64,000 nucleotides of DNA from Acidobacteriota bacterium (lineage in GTDB: Bacteria > Acidobacteriota > Terriglobia > Bryobacterales > Bryobacteraceae), in the NCBI GenBank assembly GCA_017307505.1, contig JAFKEE010000020.1, forward strand, positions 62,001-126,000. Reading direction: 5' to 3'. A program made the translations under genes and the position numbers. Under the pieces are notes generated by a model. That model worked only from the letters and a program-made list of their open reading frames with translations, was not told where the DNA came from and did no database searches. This document shows positions 25,246-33,429 of this stretch, piece by piece. Numbering within the stretch: position 1 is the first letter of the stretch; each line of letters opens with the position of its first letter.

Positions 25246-28200
25246 CTAGAACACGAAGCGCAGGTTGAACTGGATCACGCGGGAGAGGCCGCGCTGGCTG
25301 GTGACCCGTCCGAAGTTGCTGTTCGTCGGGTCGATATTGGGCCCGCTGAAGTTCGTGTGATTGGTCGCATTCAACAGGTCCACCGAGAACCGGGCATTGA
25401 TGCCCTTCTCCGGTTTGATGGGAAAGACACGCTCGACTTTGGCGTCGATGTTGAAGATGCCGTCTGCTCGCAGGGAGTCGAGGCGGATGGGGAAAACCCG
25501 CTCGTGGTAGCTGCCTGGCTGGGCGGAGGACCGGCCTTCAAACCCGACAAAACCGGCCGGCGGCGCACTGCTGTTGTTCTTCCAGGCGATGGAACTGTCA
25601 AACCACTGCAGGATGTCCTTACTGTGGACGTCGTCGTGCTTGAACAGCTCGGCCAGCTGGCTTTGATCGCCGTAGAAGAACCGGTTGCCCCAGTCCCCTG
25701 TGGCGGGCCCGCTCTGGAGCTGGAGGACGCTGGAGATATTCCAGTTTCCGATGAGATAGGCCAGCGGACCGTCCTTCACGAACGTGCGCCCCTTGCCGAA
25801 CGGCATCTCGTAAACACCGGTCCAGGCGATGCGGTGCGGCAGGACGTTGTTGTTCGGCCGCTCTGTCGGGAACTGGTCATACTCGTTGGCGTACCAGTCG
25901 CTGACCCTTGAGGTGGCATAGGTGTACATGAAGCTGGTTTGGAAGCCTTTGCTGAACCGTCGCTCCACGAGCACTTCCAAATCGTGATAAGTGTTGTAGC
26001 CCAGGCGGAGATCCTGCCCCGGCAGGTTCATGCCGCGCAGGTTGGCATACTGTCCCCCCGGGCGCAGAAGGCGGTTGCGCCCCAATACCTTACTCGTAAA
26101 GAAGGAGTTACCGCTCATCCAACGATAGAGGGCCGGGTTCGTCTCCTGGACAGCGCCTAAGTTGGCAATGTTGTATGGATTCGGGACATTGGCGTTGAGC
26201 TGGTTGTCGTTCGCCTGATCCCGCACCATGCCTTTGGTCCAGTTGTCTGCCGGCAGGTAGTTCAATCTCCTCTGCACCGGCAAGTAGCTGTAGGCGCCGT
26301 TATAGGAAACGTCCACCATCAGGTTGTGGAAGATCTCGCGCTGAAAGCCGAAACGCCAGCGGTGCTGGAGAGCGGGTTTGAAGTCCCAGGGCAGCGAATT
26401 GAAGTCCTGATTGTAGCGGGCGAGGCCGGCCAGGGCGGTCCGGAAAGGCTCGTCGAAACGGGTGTTGCCACTGGCGGCCCGGACCGGGAACGGGTCGTTC
26501 ATGGCGGTGCGCCCGGTGGCAAGCCCATCGATCGTACCGACGCCGCAGCAGAAGGTGAGGCCGGCGTCGTTGCTGATCGGGGTGCTGGTCGGCTGGTTGA
26601 AACCGTCCGTGTAGGGGCGGTCGTTGGCCACGTTCAGGGTGTCGGCATACATGCCCCACCCCGCACGGATCACGGTCTTGTTGTTCAGGCTATAGACAAC
26701 GCCGACCTTCGGGAGGAAGTTGTGAACACCCTTGGTGGCGGTGTCGTACCCGTTGGTGCCGAGATACGGATTGAAGCCTTTTGCCGAAAACCGGCTCGCC
26801 GGCAGGCCGGCCATCGGAGCCGAGGCATAGGCCGCCTCGACCAGGGACGTAATCGGGCTGGCGCCGTCAACATACGCCGCCGAGATGCCGCGGTTGAACC
26901 GCTCACTGGTGCCGCCCTCCCGTTCATACCGCAAGCCAAGGGAGATACGCAGTTTGCTGCTCAGGCGCCAGTCGTCCTGGAAGAACAGGGCGCGGCGGGG
27001 TGTGCGCCAGTAGGCCGAGTCGTTTGTGTCGATGGACATTCCCGTCGGAATGCCCATCATGAAGGCCGCCCAGTCGCGGGCATGGTTCGAACTGACGTTG
27101 TCGACGTTCGTCGCCTTCGTCCAGGGATTGCTCCGGAAGTCAAAGTAGCCGGTGCTGTTGCCCGGGCCGCTGGCGGCGAAGAGGTTCCTGCGCTCCTGCC
27201 AGCCGTATTTGAACGAATGGTTGCCACGGATGGTGGTCATCGTCGCGCGGTATTCGTATGTGCTGCTCTTCGCTCCGACGATGGGATAGCTGTCGCCCAC
27301 ATCGGAGATGGTGTCGAAATCCAGGCGCGGCAGCTGGGTGTTGGCGCCGGCCCTCTGGTCGATATACGCGGGCAGGCCCACCTGGGCGGCGGTGTACTTC
27401 GTCCGTGTGGTGTTCCGGCTGCCTTCTTCAAAACGGGAGATGCCGAAGTTGGCATCCAGGATGTTGGTGGAGTTGATAGTCCAGAGGTAGCCGATGTTGC
27501 CCCCGCGGTTGATGCGGGTGAGTCCGTTGGAATGCAGACCACGCACGGTCTCATAGGTCCAGTCATACTCGTCCGCCAGACGATCGTTCCATTGCCAGCG
27601 GAAGTTCAGGCGGTGGTTCTGGCTGACGACCCAATCGTAGCGGTTGACGATGGAGTTGAACTTCTCGTCCTTCGGCATTGCCGTAGCAAGGTAGTTATTG
27701 GTGAGTTCCGCGGTCACAAGGCCTGGTACGTTGTTTGGATTCGGATACAGCTTCGAATAGAACGCATAGGTCGGGTTCAGGACGGGAATCCCTTTGTTGC
27801 CAGGGAACGGCGTCCTCACGACCGTGCTGCCCTCCAGGCGTGCCGAGCGCGGATCGTAGATCGTAAAGCGGTTCGCGCCGTTGGGAATGTTGAGAAAGTA
27901 GGAGAAGTCGCCCTGCCTCATCGCCTCGCTGGGGACCGTCCGGTTCACGCTGGAAGTGGTCTCGGCCTTCGACTGGCGGATTCCATTCCAGGTGAAGGTC
28001 CAGAAGAGTTTGTCCTTGGCGTTCAGGATCTTGGGCAGATAGACAGGACCGGAGGCCGAGAATCCATAGTTGTTGGACCGCCCGGACGCCTGCTTCTGAC
28101 GTTGTGACGGGTCGATGGTGCCGTTGCGGACTCCGGCATCGAACGGTTCCCGGGTGAAGAACGGGGTGGCGTTCCAGCGCTGCTGCCAGTGCTGATCGAA

Positions 28201-28956
28201 CACCGAGCCATGGAGGGCGTTCGTGCCGGACCTCGAACTGACGTTAATCGAGGCGCCTGAGGTGAAGCCCTGGCTCGCATCGAAGTTGGAGGTTTCCAGT
28301 TTGAACTCACCAATCGCGTCAGCGGGCGGGGTGAAGCCCACTCGGCGTCCTGTGCCGGTGACACTCATTCCGTCGATGGAGTACTCGTTCTGGCCCACAC
28401 CACCCATGGTGTTGAACGAAGAGGTGCCGGCATTGTCGAACGGCCGGCGGTATTCGGGCTGGCCCGTCCACTGCATGCCGGGGGCGAGTGCCGACAGCGC
28501 GAACGGATTCAGATCTGAGAACGGAAGATTGATGAGTTGCTGCTGGTCGAGCACGCGGCCGCCGCTGGCGGTGGTTGTCTCCAGCAGGGGGGCGTCGGCC
28601 GAGACCTCCACCGTCTCCGCCACGGCGCCGACCTCCAGCGTCAGGTTGATCTCGAGCCGGGCGCTGACGTTTACTGTTATGCCAGTACGGTTGAGCCGTT
28701 TGAAGCCGGCGGACTCAGCGCGAACTGAGTACGTCGACGGTTCCAGGAAGTTCGCCTCGTAGTAACCCGTTTCGTTCGTCACGATACGGCGGGATTCGTT
28801 GGTCTGGGTGTTGGTCACCGTGACGACTGCATTCGGAATGATGCCGCCTTGGGGATCGCTGATTCTACCTGTGATGGCACCTCGCGCCTCCTGAGCATGT
28901 AGGGCGGAGGAAGCAAGTCCGAAGGTGACGGCTAGAGCAAGGAGCTTGAGCGACAT
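25246..28956 (-). CDS. Oar-like TonB-dependent outer-membrane receptor, tandem copy 2
   Basis: 1236 residues, same domain order as copy 1: signal peptide (1-21), carboxypeptidase-regulatory-like domain, plug, barrel, C-terminal LRFVF. Signal peptides of the two copies are unrelated (MSLKLLALAVTFG against MWRKLLAGVAVLA), while the mature parts differ at about one residue in ten, mostly conservatively, without gaps. The ATG at 28956 has GAGAGG upstream. The DNA differs more than the protein, mainly at third positions, where copy 2 shows G on the + strand where copy 1 shows C. No TonB/ExbB/ExbD genes are nearby. Ligand unknown. Confidence 0.93.
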   Translation of the reverse strand: MSLKLLALAVTFGLASSALHAQEARGAITGRISDPQGGIIPNAVVTVTNTQTNESRRIVTNETGYYEANFLEPSTYSVRAESAGFKRLNRTGITVNVSARLEINLTLEVGAVAETVEVSADAPLLETTTASGGRVLDQQQLINLPFSDLNPFALSALAPGMQWTGQPEYRRPFDNAGTSSFNTMGGVGQNEYSIDGMSVTGTGRRVGFTPPADAIGEFKLETSNFDASQGFTSGASINVSSRSGTNALHGSVFDQHWQQRWNATPFFTREPFDAGVRNGTIDPSQRQKQASGRSNNYGFSASGPVYLPKILNAKDKLFWTFTWNGIRQSKAETTSSVNRTVPSEAMRQGDFSYFLNIPNGANRFTIYDPRSARLEGSTVVRTPFPGNKGIPVLNPTYAFYSKLYPNPNNVPGLVTAELTNNYLATAMPKDEKFNSIVNRYDWVVSQNHRLNFRWQWNDRLADEYDWTYETVRGLHSNGLTRINRGGNIGYLWTINSTNILDANFGISRFEEGSRNTTRTKYTAAQVGLPAYIDQRAGANTQLPRLDFDTISDVGDSYPIVGAKSSTYEYRATMTTIRGNHSFKYGWQERRNLFAASGPGNSTGYFDFRSNPWTKATNVDNVSSNHARDWAAFMMGIPTGMSIDTNDSAYWRTPRRALFFQDDWRLSSKLRISLGLRYEREGGTSERFNRGISAAYVDGASPITSLVEAAYASAPMAGLPASRFSAKGFNPYLGTNGYDTATKGVHNFLPKVGVVYSLNNKTVIRAGWGMYADTLNVANDRPYTDGFNQPTSTPISNDAGLTFCCGVGTIDGLATGRTAMNDPFPVRAASGNTRFDEPFRTALAGLARYNQDFNSLPWDFKPALQHRWRFGFQREIFHNLMVDVSYNGAYSYLPVQRRLNYLPADNWTKGMVRDQANDNQLNANVPNPYNIANLGAVQETNPALYRWMSGNSFFTSKVLGRNRLLRPGGQYANLRGMNLPGQDLRLGYNTYHDLEVLVERRFSKGFQTSFMYTYATSRVSDWYANEYDQFPTERPNNNVLPHRIAWTGVYEMPFGKGRTFVKDGPLAYLIGNWNISSVLQLQSGPATGDWGNRFFYGDQSQLAELFKHDDVHSKDILQWFDSSIAWKNNSSAPPAGFVGFEGRSSAQPGSYHERVFPIRLDSLRADGIFNIDAKVERVFPIKPEKGINARFSVDLLNATNHTNFSGPNIDPTNSNFGRVTSQRGLSRVIQFNLRFVF

Positions 28957-29011
28957 AGTCAGTTGGCCTCTCTTGGCGTTTGGGAACGTCCGGGTTCAAA
29001 AAACTTGACTG

Positions 29012-29040
29012 ATTAGAGCAGACTTTGGATAGCCAGTCAA
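29012..29040 (-). promoter_or_regulatory. Promoter of receptor copy 2
   Basis: Minus-strand TTGACT (29035-29040), 17-base spacer, TCTAAT (29012-29017), with the same GCTATC.AAAGTCTG spacer as the copy 1 promoter. The leader to the ATG at 28956 is about 50 bases. Confidence 0.75.
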
Positions 29041-29376
29041 GATAGTTGACACTTCGCTCATCTCGTGCGGCTTGAACAAATAATTAGCCCGCAAGGGCTA
29101 CGACTACACCAAAATTGGGCAGTCTTCCTGCGGTTACGATCTTTGTGGTTGAGAGGTGTTAATCAAACATGGACGGTGCCCGAAGGGAGCCCGCAGCGGC
29201 ACCCAGAGCCTGTCGATCGCCGGATTCGTGTCGAAAGAAACGGCCCCCGCCGCCGAGTGTCGCGCGCTGTTGAGGGTAGCCAGGCTAGGGCGACGCCAGG
29301 CTCCAAACCTCATGAAATAGCCCTCTGACGGAGCTGGTGGGGAACAACATACAATGACTGAATCCAGGAGTCTCGC
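29041..29376. other. Intergenic region, no gene seen
   Basis: 336 bases between divergent genes. It contains a small hairpin with a GCAA loop (TAGCCC 29085-29090, GGGCTA 29095-29100) and, at the right end, TACAAT (29350-29355), a plausible -10 for the peptidase gene with only a poor -35. Nothing else stands out. Confidence 0.5.
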
Positions 29377-30717
29377 ATGACGAAACTGATGCTCTCTACT
29401 TCCCTGCTGGCAGCCGCGGTCTTTGCCCAGCAACCGCCGAATGCCCTGCACCCGGCTATGAAGAAGATCGCCGCGGAGGTCTCCGAAGACCGGATTACCA
29501 GCACGCTCAGGAAGCTGGAGAGCTTCGGCACACGCGACACGAATGGAGTCATTGAGACGCCCGGCCATGGCATCAAAGCGGCTCGCGAGTGGATTGCGGC
29601 GCAGTTCCGGAGCTACAGTCCGCGGCTCGAGGTCCGGTTTGATGCCCATGCGGTGAAGAAGAGCGCGCGTATTGTGAAGGACATCGATGTCGTCAACGTG
29701 GTGGCCGTGCTCAAAGGCAAGACGCAGCCGGATGTCGAGGTGCTGGTTGGCGCGCACTACGACTCAATGAACATGATCTTCAAATCCGGTACGCCGCGTG
29801 TGTTTGACGCCGATGCCACCGCGTCAGCGTCCATTGCGCCGGGCGTGTCGGACAACGGCAGCGGGATGGCGCTGGTCCTGGAACTGGCCCGCGTGATGAG
29901 CCAGTACGAGTTCGACAAGACGATCGTCTTCGTGGCCTTTGCGGGCGAGGAGCAGGGCCTGCTGGGCGCCGGAGGCTACGCTGAGGCGGCCGAGAAGTCG
30001 AAAGAGAAACTGGAAGCCGTTATCAACGTTGATGTGATCGGCAATGATGTGACTGGCAATGGCATCCAGGCCGGCGGCCGGGTGAATGTCTACTCCGGCG
30101 ACCCGATGGACTCCAACTCCCGCTCGCTGGCGCGTTATATGCGTGAAGTGGCGGAACGGTATCAGCCGGACCTGCGGATCAACACGGTCTTCCGCCAGGA
30201 CCGCTTCGGCCGCGGTGGCGACCACACGCCCTTCCTCAATCATGGATTTGCGGCGGTGCGCGTCACCACACCAACGGAACAGCTCGAATACCAGCACAAC
30301 GAGAAGGACACATTCGACCGCGTCTCCGTCCCCTACGTCGCCTCGGTCACCCGCAGCGTTGGCGTCTCGCTGGGCTCGCTGGCCATGGCGCCGAAGCCGC
30401 CGGCCGTCTCGCCGCTGGGCCGCGGCGATAGCCGCTATGACGCGGTGATGAAGTGGAAGAACGACGACCTGGAGCCCGACCTGGCCGGCTACTCCGTGGT
30501 GATGCGGTCGACCACCGCTCCGTTCTGGGAGCGCGAGTTCTATGTGGGCAAGACGGAGCAGTTCACACTCCGGAACGTGTCGATCGACGAGGTGGTTCTG
30601 GGCGTGCGCGCCATCGACACGGAAGGCTTCGCGAGCCTGGTGACGGCCTGGACGCTGCCCGTCCGCCGGAACTTCACCGGGGCGCCGGCGGCTCCTGCCG
30701 CGACTCCTGCTCCCTGA
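29377..30717 (+). CDS. Exported M28-family zinc aminopeptidase
   Basis: 446 residues. Signal peptide 1-17 (AAAVFAQ), then an M28 catalytic domain (about 35-355) with the two-zinc ligand set: His127 in GAHYDS, Asp159 in GVSDNGSG, Glu191-Glu192 in FAGEEQGLLG (catalytic base and ligand), an Asp near 219 and His283 in GGDHTPF. A fibronectin-like domain (about 365-435) and a Pro/Ala tail follow. It removes N-terminal amino acids from peptides outside the cytoplasm. AGGAG precedes the ATG. Its 3' end overlaps the convergent gene at 30674 by 44 bases, so the Pro/Ala-rich tail is read on both strands. Confidence 0.93.
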   Translation: MTKLMLSTSLLAAAVFAQQPPNALHPAMKKIAAEVSEDRITSTLRKLESFGTRDTNGVIETPGHGIKAAREWIAAQFRSYSPRLEVRFDAHAVKKSARIVKDIDVVNVVAVLKGKTQPDVEVLVGAHYDSMNMIFKSGTPRVFDADATASASIAPGVSDNGSGMALVLELARVMSQYEFDKTIVFVAFAGEEQGLLGAGGYAEAAEKSKEKLEAVINVDVIGNDVTGNGIQAGGRVNVYSGDPMDSNSRSLARYMREVAERYQPDLRINTVFRQDRFGRGGDHTPFLNHGFAAVRVTTPTEQLEYQHNEKDTFDRVSVPYVASVTRSVGVSLGSLAMAPKPPAVSPLGRGDSRYDAVMKWKNDDLEPDLAGYSVVMRSTTAPFWEREFYVGKTEQFTLRNVSIDEVVLGVRAIDTEGFASLVTAWTLPVRRNFTGAPAAPAATPAP

Positions 30718-31849
30718 TGCGGGCGATCTCCTGCGATCCGAACAGCAGCATGCGGGGGATGTGGAAACAGCCCTTGTAGTGGTTGCCCTTCAACTGGTGC
30801 GACACGCTGCCGTCTCGATGCAGGTAGCCGAACCATTCGCCGTGATTGGGGTCGGGGAAGTGGGCCCAGGTCCACTCCTGGACGCGTTCCAGCCAGCGCA
30901 GCCACTTCCCGTCGCGAGTGCGTGAGTAGGCGTGGATGAGGGCCAGCAGAGCCTCGACGTGGACCCACCAAAGCTTCATGTCCGACTCCAGCTGGAGCAT
31001 GGGGCGGCCGTCGATGTCCTGGAAGTAGTAAAGACCGCCGTGCTCGCGGTCCCAACCGAACTCCAGAGCGCCTTCGATGCAGTCGAGCAGCATCTTCTCG
31101 ACCGCCGGATCCGGGCACTGATCGAGCGCCCTGAACAGGATCCACGCGATCTCGAAGATGCTGCCGGTGCAGATGAGACGGCCATCGGGGTAAGTGAAGC
31201 GCTGAGCCGGATCCAGGGCGGCGGTCTCGAGCAGCAGGCGGCGCTCCGGCACGTAGTGGGTGGGGATCTTCGCGATGCACGCGCGTAGGGCGTCCGGGCG
31301 ATCCAGTTGCTGCGCCATGGAGCAGATGGCGTAGATGTCGGCCAGGTTGCTGTAGGCCACCCCACCGGCGAGAGCGGGCCGGTCCAGCAGGCGGGCGTCG
31401 GCGATCCACTCCTGGACCTTGACGAAGAGTTCTTCCGCCTTGGCCTGATACCACTCCTCCCCCGTTGCCTTGGCGTATTCACTGAAGCCGAGCATCACGA
31501 ACAGGCCGGCATAGGGCTTGCGCTGGTAGAACGACGGCAGGCCCTCGCGCGTGAGGGAGAAATAGCAGCGGCCCTTCTCATCGAAGGCATGCCTGCGGAG
31601 GAATTCGGCGCCGAGGCGCGCGGCTTCCAGCCACTCCGGGCGGCGCTCCACCTGGTTGTAGAGACGGGAGAAAGTCCAGACCTGGCGGCCGTTCAGCCAG
31701 ATGTACTTCCGGGTGTCGTACACGGCGCCCTGGGTATCCAGGCAGGTGAAGTAGCCGCCGTGTTCCCGGTCGAGCGAGTGCCGCAGCCAGAAGGGCAGCA
31801 CCGACCCATAGAGATTCTCCTCGTATTGCTCCTGCAGTCGCTTCCACAT
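30674..31849 (-). CDS. N-acylglucosamine 2-epimerase (AGE) family enzyme
   Basis: 391 residues from ATG 31849. The (alpha/alpha)6-barrel AGE family is recognisable from RKYIWLNGRQVWTFSRLYN (48-66), HAFDEKGRCYFSLTREG, LADIYAICSMAQ, WWVHVEALLAL, DPNHGEWFGYLHRDG and KGNHYKGCFHIPR. Members epimerise or isomerise free or linked sugars (GlcNAc/ManNAc, cellobiose, mannose). No signal peptide, so it is cytoplasmic. Many soil relatives act on glucose or cello-oligosaccharides, but specificity cannot be read here. There is no ribosome site, and TAGACT ten bases before the ATG could be the -10 of a near-leaderless transcript. It is divergent from the antiporter gene and convergent, with overlap, with the peptidase gene. 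Confidence 0.9.
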   Translation of the reverse strand: MWKRLQEQYEENLYGSVLPFWLRHSLDREHGGYFTCLDTQGAVYDTRKYIWLNGRQVWTFSRLYNQVERRPEWLEAARLGAEFLRRHAFDEKGRCYFSLTREGLPSFYQRKPYAGLFVMLGFSEYAKATGEEWYQAKAEELFVKVQEWIADARLLDRPALAGGVAYSNLADIYAICSMAQQLDRPDALRACIAKIPTHYVPERRLLLETAALDPAQRFTYPDGRLICTGSIFEIAWILFRALDQCPDPAVEKMLLDCIEGALEFGWDREHGGLYYFQDIDGRPMLQLESDMKLWWVHVEALLALIHAYSRTRDGKWLRWLERVQEWTWAHFPDPNHGEWFGYLHRDGSVSHQLKGNHYKGCFHIPRMLLFGSQEIARIREQESRQEPPAPR

Positions 31850-31923
31850 TTCGTGAATCAGTCTAGCAACCCGCGGTGGACGGCCGGATGGAGTCCTTCG
31901 TCCGGACGTGCCTGGCATTCGAC

Positions 31924-31952
31924 TTGAGTCCGGCGGCATCCTGCGGCACAAT
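31924..31952 (+). promoter_or_regulatory. Promoter of the antiporter gene
   Basis: TTGAGT (31924-31929), 17-base spacer, CACAAT (31947-31952). Transcription would begin near 31959, two bases before the ATG at 31961, and the in-frame TTG at 31952 would not be transcribed. This supports 31961 as the start. Confidence 0.5.
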
Positions 31953-31960
31953 TGCCAGAC

Positions 31961-33217
31961 ATGGCGGAAATCCTCTTAGGTATCGGTCTACTGGTATTTC
32001 TGTCTCTGTCGTTCACGGCGATTTTCAAACGCACGTTAGTGCCGGACGTGCTGATGCTCATCCTGCTGGGGATCCTGCTGGGCCCCGCGGTGCTGGGCTG
32101 GGTGAAGCCTTCGGACTTCGGCAAAATCGGCGGGGTGATGAGCACGATCGCACTGGTGGTGATCCTGTTCGAAAGCGGCACCACTCTGGATATTGACCTG
32201 CTCGCCAAGATGCTGAAAACGACCCTCAGCTTAGCCGTCTCCACCTTTTCGGGCACGGTGCTGATCATTGCCGCCGTTGCCTACTGGGGCCTGCATCTGG
32301 ACGTGCGGATGAGCTTCCTGCTTGGGTTAATCCTCTCCAGCATTTCGCCCGCGGTGGTGATTCCCATCGCCAAATCTTTGAAGATGCGGGAGCCGGCGAT
32401 GACCGTGCTGATTCTCGAGAGCGGCCTGACGGATGTGCTGTCGATTGTGATGGTCTTCAGCGTCATGGAGAGTCCCGAGGGGGTGTTTCATGCGCCCAAG
32501 ATGCTGGGCACGGTTCTATCCAGCCTGGTGTTTGCGGGGGTGATCGGCATGGCGGGCGGCCTGGCGTGGGCGGCGGTACTCAATACGGTGCGGCAGTTCC
32601 CGAACACGTCCTTTGCGGTGTTTGCCTGGGTCTTCATCCTGTATGGGATCGCGGACATGATGGGCTTCAGCGGTGCGATTGCAGCGCTGGCCTTTGGAGC
32701 CTCGATGGTCAACTACGACCGGCTGCCGCTGCACAATGTGAAGATCTTCCAGCAGCACGAGTTCGGCTCGCTGAATTCGGCGGATATGGAGTTCTATCAC
32801 GAGGTGATCTTCCTGCTGAAGACCTTCTTCTTCGTGTACCTGGGGCTTTCCATCCGGTTTGACAATCCGGTGTATCTGCTGATTGTGCTGGGTGTGGTGG
32901 TGCTGGTTTATCTGGTGAGGCTGGCCATCGTGACGAAGGTCATGCGAGGTGTGAGCCCGGGGTGGGAGGAGAGCTACGAACTCTCGGTGATGGCGCCCAA
33001 GGGCCTGGCGGCGGCGGTGCTGGCGAGTGTTCCGCTGGAGCGCGGCATGGCGGGAGGAGAAGTGATCCAGAGCTTCTCTTATTTCGTGGTGCTGGTGAGC
33101 ATTGTCCTGACTGCCGGCCTGATCCCGCTGATGCAGCGGCCGGCGGTGGGCCGGGCGGCCCGGCGGCTCTACGGCTTTGAAGAACCGGAACCGTTGCCTG
33201 CGCCGCAGCCGGAGTAG
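31961..33217 (+). CDS. Cation:proton antiporter (CPA superfamily)
   Basis: 418 residues from ATG 31961. About 12 hydrophobic segments cover residues 3-400. Features of CPA antiporters include LILLGILLGPAVLGW near 31-45, SSISPAVVIPIAKSLKM near 128-144 and ESGLTDVLSIV near 153-163, the latter with the acidic ion-binding position, and a closing ELSVMAPKGLAAAVLASVP motif near 340-358. It would exchange Na+ or K+ for H+ across the inner membrane for pH and ion homeostasis. There is no regulatory (TrkA/RCK) domain, and the C-terminus is short and acidic. It stands alone. Confidence 0.9.
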   Translation: MAEILLGIGLLVFLSLSFTAIFKRTLVPDVLMLILLGILLGPAVLGWVKPSDFGKIGGVMSTIALVVILFESGTTLDIDLLAKMLKTTLSLAVSTFSGTVLIIAAVAYWGLHLDVRMSFLLGLILSSISPAVVIPIAKSLKMREPAMTVLILESGLTDVLSIVMVFSVMESPEGVFHAPKMLGTVLSSLVFAGVIGMAGGLAWAAVLNTVRQFPNTSFAVFAWVFILYGIADMMGFSGAIAALAFGASMVNYDRLPLHNVKIFQQHEFGSLNSADMEFYHEVIFLLKTFFFVYLGLSIRFDNPVYLLIVLGVVVLVYLVRLAIVTKVMRGVSPGWEESYELSVMAPKGLAAAVLASVPLERGMAGGEVIQSFSYFVVLVSIVLTAGLIPLMQRPAVGRAARRLYGFEEPEPLPAPQPE

Positions 33218-33223
33218 AGGGGC

Positions 33224-33299
<76 letters not shown>

Positions 33300-33375
33300 A
33301 CGGAAGGGCGCGGGGGTTGCGCCCAGTCCTCAGTTTAGCCGAAAGGGTGGAGTGCGCGGCAGGCACAGGACTCCA

Positions 33376-33404
33376 TTGACCCATACATTTTCCGCCTGTA
33401 TGAT
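33376..33404 (+). promoter_or_regulatory. Promoter of the cysteine-peptidase candidate
   Basis: TTGACC (33376-33381), 17-base spacer, TATGAT (33399-33404). The two ATG codons at 33400-33405 fall inside or beside the -10 box, so they cannot be the start; the TTG at 33430 with AGAGGAGGGG (33413-33422) seven bases upstream fits. Confidence 0.75.
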
Positions 33405-33429
33405 GGCAGCCCAGAGGAGGGGCTGTCAT

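Noticed and set aside
29065-29328. 87-codon + strand frame in the gap before the M28 gene
   Set aside because: No start context and Arg-rich random composition; it overlaps the peptidase promoter region.
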